In this document: in pieces, positions 1 through 4,990 of the stretch
How positions within the stretch are numbered: the stretch's first letter is position 1
Layout of the letters: the number at the start of each line of letters is the position of its first letter
Source: CBDVBD01 sp965372135
GTDB taxonomy: Bacteria > Electryoneota > RPQS01 > CBDVBD01
Direction of reading: 5' to 3'
Length of the DNA: 9,589 nucleotides
NCBI GenBank assembly: GCA_965372135.1
Contig: CBDVBD010000130.1
Coordinates: 1 to 9,589, forward strand
Notes under the pieces: generated by a model
What the model saw: only the letters and a program-made list of their open reading frames with translations
Told to the model about the DNA's origin: nothing
Database searches by the model: none
Translations under genes and position numbers: made by a program

Positions 1-267
1 ACCGAAGAATTTGCCCGTCGTAGGCTGGGAAGCGGCGGTGGTGACGATCCGGAAAAGTGGGTGGAGCGTGTATTGACCCCGTTTCCAGGCGATTTCGCAC
101 CCCAGGTTAAGGAAATGATCGACACCGCTATATTAGCAGTCGAACATTGGATTAACGAAGGGATCGAATCGGCAATGAATCGGTTTAATGCCGCAAGTGT
201 GATTGTCCAGGAATGGCAATCTATCAAACAAAAACCAGACTCGCAGGATAAAAAATCATCGGAATAA
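1..267 (+). CDS. 3' end of an unidentified protein gene (partial)
   Basis: The frame is open from the first base of the window and ends at TAA 265-267, so only the last 88 residues are visible and the true start lies upstream. The visible part begins TEEFARRRLGSGGG and continues through a predicted helical segment (PQVKEMIDTAILAVEHWINEG) into a hydrophilic, Lys/Ser/Asp-rich end (QKPDSQDKKSSE). It has no transmembrane segment and no catalytic motif I can name. The GTG at 61 is internal to this frame and has no ribosome-binding site, so it should not be taken as the start. The gene ends 26 bases before hppA on the same strand, close enough for co-transcription, but this does not reveal its function. 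I do not recognise the family. Confidence 0.75.
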   Translation, partial: TEEFARRRLGSGGGDDPEKWVERVLTPFPGDFAPQVKEMIDTAILAVEHWINEGIESAMNRFNAASVIVQEWQSIKQKPDSQDKKSSE

Positions 268-293
268 AGCTGGCATAATCACAGAGGAAGTCA

Positions 294-2384
294 ATGGGTA
301 TGTCACAATTAATGTATGTGTTGCCTCTTTTGGGGTTGTTGGCATTAGTGTTTGCATTTGTGAAGTCCCGGTGGGTAACCACCCGTGATCCGGGTACCGA
401 GCAGATGCAGGAAATAGCCGGGCACATCCGGGAAGGCGCCATGGCGTTTCTGGGCAGGGAATACCGGGTGCTGGCGCTGTTTGTAATTGTGGTGGCGGTG
501 CTCCTGGCATACGGGAATATATCTCAGGGACTACCGTGGTTGGTGGCGTTATCGTTTGTGATTGGCGCTATCTGTTCGGCGACCGCCGGATATTTCGGTA
601 TGCGGGTAGCGACTGCAGCCAATGTGAGAACCGCGCAGGCGGCTCGTACCGGTCTTTCCGGCGCTTTGAATATCGCGTTTTCCGGTGGTACAGTAATGGG
701 AATGAGTGTGGTGGGACTTGCTATTTTGGGGCTATCACTGTTGTATTTCCTCTACCATAATGTTTTTAATTACGATATCGCGACCGTGGTCAGTATTATC
801 ACCGGATTTTCGTTGGGGGCGTCATCGATTGCCCTGTTTGCCAGGGTGGGGGGGGGGATTTACACCAAAGCGGCTGATGTGGGAGCGGACTTGGTGGGGA
901 AAGTGGAAGCGGGGATTCCCGAAGATGATCCGCGAAATCCTGCAGTAATTGCTGATAACGTGGGCGACAACGTGGGTGACGTGGCTGGCATGGGAGCCGA
1001 CCTGTTCGAATCCTACGTGGGTTCGATCGTGGGGTCAATGGTGATTGGTTTGACCTGGACGAAGTCACTGCACGCCGCCGGTTACCCTTCCTATAATGCG
1101 GTATTTCTGCCGTTGTTCTTAGCGGGATTGGGGATTCTGGTTTCCATCTTGGGAACGTTGTTCGTGCGCACTAAGGAAGGCGCCAATCCTCAGACCGCAT
1201 TGAATATCGGAACGTTTGGTGCCGGGATTTTCATGGTGATCGTGTCGTTCTTTGTGATTCAATGGGCGCTGCCCAGTCATTTTACCGTAATGGATTTAGG
1301 TGGGGAGAGAGTATTAAGCTCCATGGGGGTGTTCTGGGCGACGATTGCCGGATTGGCAGCCGGGATTGCAATCGGACTGATCACCGAATATTATACCTCG
1401 GAATCCCGCAGTCCGTCTCACAAGATTGCAGAAGCCAGTCAGACCGGCGCCGCCACTAACATTATCGCCGGATTAGCCACCGGCTTGCGGTCCACCGCCA
1501 TGCCGGTGATTGTGCTGGCGATAACCATTATGATATCCTACTATTTTTCCGGGCTGTACGGGATTGCCATTGCCGCGTTGGGGATGCTTTCCACCACCGG
1601 GATTCAATTAGCGATTGACGCCTATGGTCCCATTGCCGACAATGCCGGCGGGATTACGGAAATGGCGCATCTGGGTGCGGACGTCCGGGCTCGGACGGAC
1701 AAGTTGGATGCAGTGGGGAATACCACGGCAGCCATCGGCAAGGGATTCGCCATCGGATCGGCGGCGTTAACTGCATTGGCGTTGTTTTCCGCTTTTACTA
1801 CCGTGATTAAAGTCAAGTATCCTGATTTTACCATTAACGTGTTGGATCCGGGAGTGATGGCGGGATTGTTTGTGGGAGCGATGTTGCCCTTCCTGTTCTC
1901 GTCCTTTGCCATGCGGGCTGTAGGAAGAGCGGCTTTTAAGATGATCGAGGAAGTGCGGCGGCAGTTCAAGGAAATCCCGGGTTTGATGGAAGGAACCGCT
2001 AAAGCGGAATTCGCCAAATGCGTGGATATCTCCACCAAAGCTGCTATCCGGGAAATGGTGGCACCGGGACTACTGGCGATACTGACGCCAGTAATTGTGG
2101 GATTTGCATTTCCCAATAAAGCGATTCTGGGTGGATTGCTAGCTGGAGTCACGGCATCCGGTGTGCTGATGGCGATATTTATGGCGAATGCCGGCGGGGC
2201 TTGGGACAATGCCAAGAAACACATCGAAGGTGGAGCTTACGGCGGCAAGGGTTCCGATGCCCACAAGGCTGCTGTGGTAGGTGATACCGTGGGGGATCCA
2301 TTCAAAGATACCGCAGGACCATCGTTAAATATCTTAATCAAATTAATGTCGGTGGTGTCTTTGGTGATTGCCCCGTTGCTGTAA
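294..2384 (+). CDS. hppA: Membrane-bound ion-translocating pyrophosphatase, K+-dependent type, probably Na+-pumping
   Basis: This integral membrane enzyme hydrolyses cytoplasmic pyrophosphate and uses the energy to pump Na+ and/or H+ outward. The 696 residues are almost entirely hydrophobic helices, matching the 16-helix architecture, at slightly under the usual bacterial length. The substrate-site motif DX7KXE is present (D195, K203, E205), followed by DNVGDNVGD (D221, D225, D229) and the C-terminal VGDTVGDPFKDTAGPS block (D664, D668, D672). The GNTTAAIGKG stretch has A479 and G482; K+-independent enzymes have Lys and Thr there, so this one should need K+. D236 and E239 (ADLFES) match the gate residues of the Thermotoga Na+-pump by spacing. 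Na+ pumping, or mixed Na+/H+ pumping, is therefore inferred but not proven. GAGGAAG at 284-290 precedes ATG 294; ATG 300 is an equally possible start six bases on. The gene may be co-transcribed with the unknown gene upstream. Confidence 0.96.
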   Translation: MGMSQLMYVLPLLGLLALVFAFVKSRWVTTRDPGTEQMQEIAGHIREGAMAFLGREYRVLALFVIVVAVLLAYGNISQGLPWLVALSFVIGAICSATAGYFGMRVATAANVRTAQAARTGLSGALNIAFSGGTVMGMSVVGLAILGLSLLYFLYHNVFNYDIATVVSIITGFSLGASSIALFARVGGGIYTKAADVGADLVGKVEAGIPEDDPRNPAVIADNVGDNVGDVAGMGADLFESYVGSIVGSMVIGLTWTKSLHAAGYPSYNAVFLPLFLAGLGILVSILGTLFVRTKEGANPQTALNIGTFGAGIFMVIVSFFVIQWALPSHFTVMDLGGERVLSSMGVFWATIAGLAAGIAIGLITEYYTSESRSPSHKIAEASQTGAATNIIAGLATGLRSTAMPVIVLAITIMISYYFSGLYGIAIAALGMLSTTGIQLAIDAYGPIADNAGGITEMAHLGADVRARTDKLDAVGNTTAAIGKGFAIGSAALTALALFSAFTTVIKVKYPDFTINVLDPGVMAGLFVGAMLPFLFSSFAMRAVGRAAFKMIEEVRRQFKEIPGLMEGTAKAEFAKCVDISTKAAIREMVAPGLLAILTPVIVGFAFPNKAILGGLLAGVTASGVLMAIFMANAGGAWDNAKKHIEGGAYGGKGSDAHKAAVVGDTVGDPFKDTAGPSLNILIKLMSVVSLVIAPLL
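848..857 (+). repeat. Ten-G homopolymer inside hppA
   Basis: Ten consecutive G residues encode the conserved Gly-Gly-Gly of the RVGGGIYTKAADVG segment of the pyrophosphatase. The frame is intact on both sides. Long mononucleotide runs are prone to replication slippage and to sequencing-length errors. Confidence 0.95.
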
Positions 2385-2423
2385 AAGTCTCGATGCAAAT
2401 ATCAGAAATAGTTAAAACGTAAC

Positions 2424-2437
2424 TCATTTTAAAATGA
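2424..2437. repeat. 14-bp perfect palindrome in the rpsF leader region
   Basis: TCATTTTAAAATGA reads identically on both strands. It lies 40 bases after the hppA stop and about 63 bases before rpsF. It contains TAAAAT (2430-2435), one mismatch from a sigma-70 -10 box, but no matching -35 box sits 17 bases upstream. It could be an operator, part of the rpsF-operon promoter, or chance AT-rich symmetry. No T-run makes it a terminator. Confidence 0.45.
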
Positions 2438-2450
2438 CTAAAAAACTAAC

Positions 2451-2495
2451 CCCTGCTCCGGATAACGGTTCCGGAGCCAAAACGACCGAAGGGAG
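2451..2495 (+). promoter_or_regulatory. S6:S18 complex-binding leader motif (autoregulatory RNA)
   Basis: A seven-base-pair hairpin forms from GCTCCGG (2455-2461) and CCGGAGC (2471-2477) with a nine-base loop. It stacks directly on an outer stem CCCT (2451-2454) with AGGG (2490-2493). The 3' side between the stems is a 12-base bulge holding CCG at 2486-2488. A CCG presented in a bulge between a stem and a hairpin is the defining layout of the known S6:S18 binding motif found before rpsF in many phyla, mimicking the 16S rRNA site. The 3' arm of the outer stem is the rpsF Shine-Dalgarno itself (GGGAG, 2491-2495). Binding of excess S6:S18 should therefore hide the ribosome-binding site and reduce operon translation. 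The fold was drawn by hand; the regulatory role follows from the family. Confidence 0.75.
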
Positions 2496-2500
2496 TGTGT

Positions 2501-3115
2501 ATGAGAACTTATGAAATGATGGTGGTCATCGATCCATCGCCTGACATGGATAAAATCGATAAGGCGATCACCAGGATCGAGGAAATGATCACCGGGAAGA
2601 AGGGTAAGATACATCTCACCGACCGGTGGGGCAGGAGACGACTGGCGTATGAAATTCAGCACCGTCAGTACGGATATTATATCCTGTTCACATTCGAGAT
2701 CGATCCTACGGAAATCAATGATATGAACCGGACGCTGCGGTTGAATTCCATGGTGCTCAGGCATCTGATCTTGGTCCTTGAGCCGAAGATGGTGGAATTG
2801 GTACTATCGAAACTGAAGAGGTCTCAGGAGGAAACAGTGGAAGAGCCGGTTAAGGAAAAGGATGTAACCAAGCCGGAAGATTTTAAATCAGAAGAAATTC
2901 CTCCACCACCTGAGGAAATCAAGCCGCAGAAAGAGGCTGCGCCGATTCTTGAACCTGAACCGCTTGCCGTGGAGCAACCCCCAGTAATTAGAGAAACACC
3001 TCTAACGGAAGAGTCTCCTATGGCGGAAAAACCACCTGCTGATGACGAGGCGGAGGTCAAGCAGCAAGCATCGGAAGAGAGCCCTGAGACCGATTCCGAG
3101 GAGGATAAGGAGTGA
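2501..3115 (+). CDS. rpsF: Small ribosomal subunit protein bS6 with long acidic, proline-rich tail
   Basis: S6 binds the central domain of 16S rRNA together with S18. Residues 1-96 are the S6 ferredoxin-like core: MRTYEMMVVIDPS start, DRWGRRRLAYEIQHRQYGYY middle, and the strand ending VLRHLILVLEPK. From about residue 105 to 204 there is a low-complexity tail rich in Glu, Pro, Lys and Ser (for example IPPPPEEIKP) with no hydrophobic core, so it is presumably disordered. The usual family length is about 95-135 residues, so the tail roughly doubles the protein. ATG 2501 was chosen over the in-frame GTG at 2495 because GAAGGGAG (2488-2495) sits five bases before it and because family members begin M-[RK]-x-Y-E. 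It is the first gene of rpsF-ssb-rpsR-rplI and is probably controlled by the leader motif just upstream. Confidence 0.95.
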   Translation: MRTYEMMVVIDPSPDMDKIDKAITRIEEMITGKKGKIHLTDRWGRRRLAYEIQHRQYGYYILFTFEIDPTEINDMNRTLRLNSMVLRHLILVLEPKMVELVLSKLKRSQEETVEEPVKEKDVTKPEDFKSEEIPPPPEEIKPQKEAAPILEPEPLAVEQPPVIRETPLTEESPMAEKPPADDEAEVKQQASEESPETDSEEDKE

Positions 3116-3207
3116 TCGAATACCGGGAAAGGAGATGTGTCCCAGCAGAAATCCGAAGAGTCCGATCCCGAATTATGGAATCACAAACGCTATGAGAGGA
3201 GTGGGTT
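3116..3207 (+). other. rpsF-ssb spacer with same-frame, tail-like continuation of S6
   Basis: This 92-base spacer has no separate gene that I trust. After the rpsF TGA (3113-3115) the same frame stays open for 34 codons, to TAA 3218-3220 inside ssb. Its translation includes VSQQKSEES, closely matching VKQQASEES in the S6 tail 81 bases (27 codons) earlier. It looks like an eroded duplicate of tail sequence left behind a stop codon. An ATG/GTG at 3135/3137 follows GGAG too closely (0-2 bases) for ordinary initiation. The ssb ribosome-binding site GAGAGGAG is at 3194-3201. Confidence 0.45.
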
Positions 3208-3735
3208 ATGGCTGATTTAAGGATGCCGGATATAAATAGTGTGATGATTGTTGGTAACCTGATTAGAGATCCTATTTTTCGACAGACAACAACCGGCACA
3301 CCGGTGGCAAATTTTACCATCGCCTCCAACCGCAAATACAAGGATAGTACGGGGCAGGTGAAGGAGGATGTGTGCTTCATCGGAGTGGTAGCATGGTATA
3401 AATTAGCGGAAAGCTGTTACGAAAATTTGAAAAAAGGCAGCGCCATTTTGGTGGAGGGTGAGCTGCAGAGCCGCAACTGGAAAACGGAGGATGGTTTCAA
3501 CCGGAATGTGGTTGAGATCAAAGCTCGCAGAATCCAGTTTTTAAACAAGCGGGATTTCAATTCCGGCGCTTATTCACCCGCGAGAGAAGAAGCGGAAGAC
3601 AAAGCGGACGCCGAGGAGGTTAAGAAAGAAGCAACGACCGAGGAGACGGAGGATCAGGAAGAAATCGAATCCAAGGACGACACGCCCGAAAATCCCGACC
3701 GGTTTGATTTTGGGTATCGGGAACTGAAATTGTAA
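3208..3735 (+). CDS. ssb: Single-stranded DNA-binding protein with non-canonical C-terminus
   Basis: SSB coats single-stranded DNA during replication, recombination and repair, usually as a tetramer. Residues 9-113 form the OB-fold core. Landmarks are NSVMIVGNLIRDP, the TPVANFTIASNR strand, the FIGVVAWYKLAE strand with its aromatic, GSAILVEGELQSRNW, and the closing EIKARRIQFLNKR. Residues 114-175 are a Glu/Asp/Lys-rich flexible linker. The usual acidic tip ending Asp-Pro-Phe or Ile-Pro-Phe, which docks replication and repair partners, is absent; the protein ends PDRFDFGYRELKL. Neither of the other forward frames restores a canonical tip, so a simple terminal frameshift is unlikely. GAGAGGAG (3194-3201) is six bases before ATG 3208, and an in-frame TGA at 3193-3195 blocks a longer start. 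Its place between rpsF and rpsR is a widely conserved arrangement. Confidence 0.93.
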   Translation: MADLRMPDINSVMIVGNLIRDPIFRQTTTGTPVANFTIASNRKYKDSTGQVKEDVCFIGVVAWYKLAESCYENLKKGSAILVEGELQSRNWKTEDGFNRNVVEIKARRIQFLNKRDFNSGAYSPAREEAEDKADAEEVKKEATTEETEDQEEIESKDDTPENPDRFDFGYRELKL

Positions 3736-3739
3736 TTTT

Positions 3740-3746
3740 AGGAGGT
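3740..3746 (+). promoter_or_regulatory. Consensus Shine-Dalgarno fixing the rpsR GTG start
   Basis: AGGAGGT is a full consensus ribosome-binding site. It lies seven bases before GTG 3754, which decides for this start over the ATG at 3796 inside the S18 frame. Confidence 0.85.
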
Positions 3747-3753
3747 AATATAA

Positions 3754-4017
3754 GTGCGTAGACGTCAAACATCACAACGTCGTCCCGGGGCATTGATGAC
3801 CCCCAAGAAGCGGATTTGCCGTTTCTGCGAGCAGGGCGATGTGCAGATAGACTACAAAGATGACAAAAGGTTATACCGTTTTATCACCGAACAGGGCAGG
3901 ATTATCCCCCGGCGGATATCAGGGACCTGTGCCCGCCATCAACGGCAGTTGGAGTCAGCGGTAAAACGGGCTCGCCATTTGGCACTGCTGCCCTATGTGT
4001 TGGAAATCCCCCGGTAG
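3754..4017 (+). CDS. rpsR: Small ribosomal subunit protein bS18, Zn-binding (C+) form
   Basis: S18 pairs with S6 on the platform of the 30S subunit. The 87 residues carry the whole family signature: a basic N-terminus, KKRICRFC, QIDYKDDKRLYRFITEQGRI, IPRRISGTCARHQRQL, and AVKRARHLALLPY. Four candidate metal ligands are present (C22, C25, C59, H62), which places it in the C+ version of S18; many bacteria, including E. coli, have lost some of these residues. It starts at GTG behind a consensus ribosome-binding site and follows ssb by 18 bases, so it is in the same transcript. With S6 it forms the complex expected to bind the leader at 2451-2495 and so feed back on its own synthesis. Confidence 0.97.
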   Translation: MRRRQTSQRRPGALMTPKKRICRFCEQGDVQIDYKDDKRLYRFITEQGRIIPRRISGTCARHQRQLESAVKRARHLALLPYVLEIPR

Positions 4018-4025
4018 GTTTTTTC

Positions 4026-4108
4026 GCGCGATCTGAGCATTATTCTGATCGCGCTGGAACTCAACCGTTGAGTAGAGGAACTATTGACCGCTCATAAACA
4101 TGGGCGGT
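4026..4108 (+). promoter_or_regulatory. Three consecutive hairpins in the rpsR-rplI spacer
   Basis: The 112-base spacer holds three separate inverted repeats. The first is GCGCGATC (4026-4033) with GATCGCGC (4047-4054), loop 13. The second is ACTCAA (4059-4064) with TTGAGT (4068-4073), loop CCG. The third is ACCGCTCAT (4087-4095) with ATGGGCGGT (4100-4108), nine pairs including one G-U, loop AAAC. None is followed by a T-run (a six-T run precedes the first), so they do not look like intrinsic terminators. The third ends 10 bases before the rplI ribosome-binding site. They may be RNA-processing sites, stability elements or an rplI-specific translational control; which of these cannot be told from sequence alone. 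Confidence 0.6.
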
Positions 4109-4129
4109 AAGAACAGATAGAGGACAATG

Positions 4130-4570
4130 ATGGAAATAATATTACGCAAGGACATGGATCGCTTGGGGAAGGTGGGCGACCAGGTCAAGGTAAAGGATGG
4201 ATATGCCCGGAACTATTTGATCCCAAGAGGGATGGCGTTTAAGGTTATGCCATCTAGTTTGGCAATGATTGCCGAAGAGCAAAAATTGGCGCAGGTGCAG
4301 GAGCGGAGAGTGCTCAAGAATGCCGCCGATTTGAAAGAAGCGATCGAAAAGACATCGCTGACGGTTAAGGTGCTGGTGGGTCAGGAAGAAAAAATCTTTG
4401 GATCTGTGACTTCCCAGGTAATCACGGAACTGTTAGCGGAAAAGGGTATCGAAATCGACCGCCGGAAAATCCAACTGGACGACCCGATCAAAGCACTCGG
4501 GGTGTATGACGTTCCCATCAAATTGCACACGGATGTGGAAGCCAAAGTCAAAGTATGGGTGGTGAAATAA
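4130..4570 (+). CDS. rplI: Large ribosomal subunit protein bL9
   Basis: L9 binds 23S rRNA domain V near the L1 stalk and helps maintain reading frame. The 146 residues fit the usual length of about 148. The N-terminal RNA-binding domain is clear: MEIILRKDMDRLGKVGDQVK and VKDGYARNYLIPRGMA (residues 1-37). A long charged connecting helix follows (about 42-75). The C-terminal domain includes KIFGSVTSQVITELLAEKG, IDRRKIQL and the closing VKVWVVK. Two ATGs are adjacent (4127 and 4130). I chose 4130 because family members start M-[EK]-[VI]-I-L and because AGAGGA (4119-4124) is then five bases away instead of two. It is the last gene of the operon. No intrinsic terminator is recognisable downstream. 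Confidence 0.96.
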   Translation: MEIILRKDMDRLGKVGDQVKVKDGYARNYLIPRGMAFKVMPSSLAMIAEEQKLAQVQERRVLKNAADLKEAIEKTSLTVKVLVGQEEKIFGSVTSQVITELLAEKGIEIDRRKIQLDDPIKALGVYDVPIKLHTDVEAKVKVWVVK

Positions 4571-4845
4571 TCCTTCTGCGATGGGAAATCAACCAAGCGA
4601 TCAACATAAATAGCGTATCTTTAGAATGAGGAAATAAAGAATTTCACTTTCTTGAAAATACGCAATTTGTGTCGCCGTCCTGCATAGAATGCACTGTTTG
4701 AGAATTCCACAATATCTAATATCCCTAAAATACAGTTAGTTGCAAGCTAATATTTCCAGCGGAAGTTGGGCTTGAAATTTGCTATATGATGAGTGGTTAA
4801 GTGTGAGTATATTTCACGACATGCATTAAACGGATGATTGTGAAT

Positions 4846-4922
4846 CGCAATCGGTGCTAACATGGAAGTCCCATCAGGGATTTTCCCAGGATAGCACCGA
4901 TTTGGCAATTTAGCACGATTTG
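4846..4922 (+). repeat. Inverted repeat plus third degenerate copy, structured leader candidate
   Basis: AATCGGTGCTA (4849-4859) is perfectly complementary to TAGCACCGATT (4892-4902), an 11-bp stem. Inside it TCCC (4869-4872) can pair with GGGA (4877-4880), which can alternatively pair with TCCC at 4884-4887. A third copy, TAGCACGATTTG (4911-4922), repeats the right arm (TAGCACCGATTTG, 4892-4904) with one base deleted. The left arm could therefore pair with either downstream copy. GGCAA (4904-4908) and TTGCC (4919-4923) form another small stem. The element ends 18 bases before the ribosome-binding site at 4941. It may be a 5'UTR switch or a protein operator; I do not recognise a known riboswitch class. 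Confidence 0.55.
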
Positions 4923-4940
4923 CCGTCACGGATAACAGCT

Positions 4941-4948
4941 CGGAGGAA
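4941..4948 (+). promoter_or_regulatory. Shine-Dalgarno pointing to ATG 4955
   Basis: CGGAGGAA lies six bases before ATG 4955, the natural start of the repeat-protein frame. No comparable site precedes the next in-frame ATG at 4991. The same layout (GGAGGG at 8189-8194) precedes the paralogous gene. Confidence 0.75.
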
Positions 4949-4954
4949 TGAATC

Positions 4955-4990
4955 ATGTAATGGCGCTACAGCCTTTTACTTGTTGCTTTA
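4955..4990 (+). pseudogene. Interrupted signal-peptide start of the first repeat protein (ATG-TAA)
   Basis: In frame with the large coding region below, the codons read ATG TAA TGG CGC TAC AGC and continue as a hydrophobic stretch, giving M-stop-WRYSLLLVALMALMVSNGYCQYE. Apart from the stop this is a normal signal peptide. It aligns with the paralogue's MMKRYNQLLMLLFATLTV, with R4 and Y5 in register and Gln-Tyr at the end of each. A single substitution at codon 2 (for example AAA, CAA or GAA to TAA) explains it. As written, initiation at the well-placed ATG ends after one codon. An overlapping ATG at 4960 is in another frame and gives only 22 residues. Confidence 0.7.

Larger units (their letters stand above)
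4571..4954. other. Noncoding spacer between rplI and the first repeat protein
   Basis: I find no credible gene on either strand in these 384 bases. It contains a small perfect hairpin TGCAT-AGA-ATGCA (4681-4693), a weak AAGAA/TTCTT inverted repeat near 4637-4652, and AT-rich stretches around 4740-4830 that could hold a promoter, though no convincing paired -35/-10 boxes were found. The 3' third contains the repeat element described separately. No T-run follows any stem near the rplI stop, so the operon terminator is not identified. Confidence 0.6.

Noticed and set aside
1622..2224. 200-codon open frame on the minus strand inside hppA
   Set aside because: It lies wholly within a well-conserved pyrophosphatase gene, has Ala/Pro-rich shadow composition and no recognisable domain.
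2495..2500. GTG 2495 as the rpsF start
   Set aside because: It overlaps the Shine-Dalgarno, and S6 proteins begin at the M-R-T-Y-E position encoded at 2501.
3135..3217. Possible tiny gene starting at ATG 3135 or GTG 3137 before ssb
   Set aside because: GGAG at 3131-3134 is too close for initiation, and the sequence is better explained as eroded S6-tail duplicate.
4026..4054. First hairpin after rpsR as an intrinsic terminator
   Set aside because: The T-run precedes the stem instead of following it, and rplI belongs to the same conserved operon.
4849..4902. Inverted repeat as ends of a small mobile element (MITE)
   Set aside because: Only 54 bases are enclosed, there is no target-site duplication, and the third copy is in direct orientation, so a structural or operator role fits better.
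4747..4956. 69-codon minus-strand open frame in the spacer
   Set aside because: There is no ribosome-binding site before its ATG, the protein is not recognisable, and it runs through the inverted-repeat element, which explains the sequence better.
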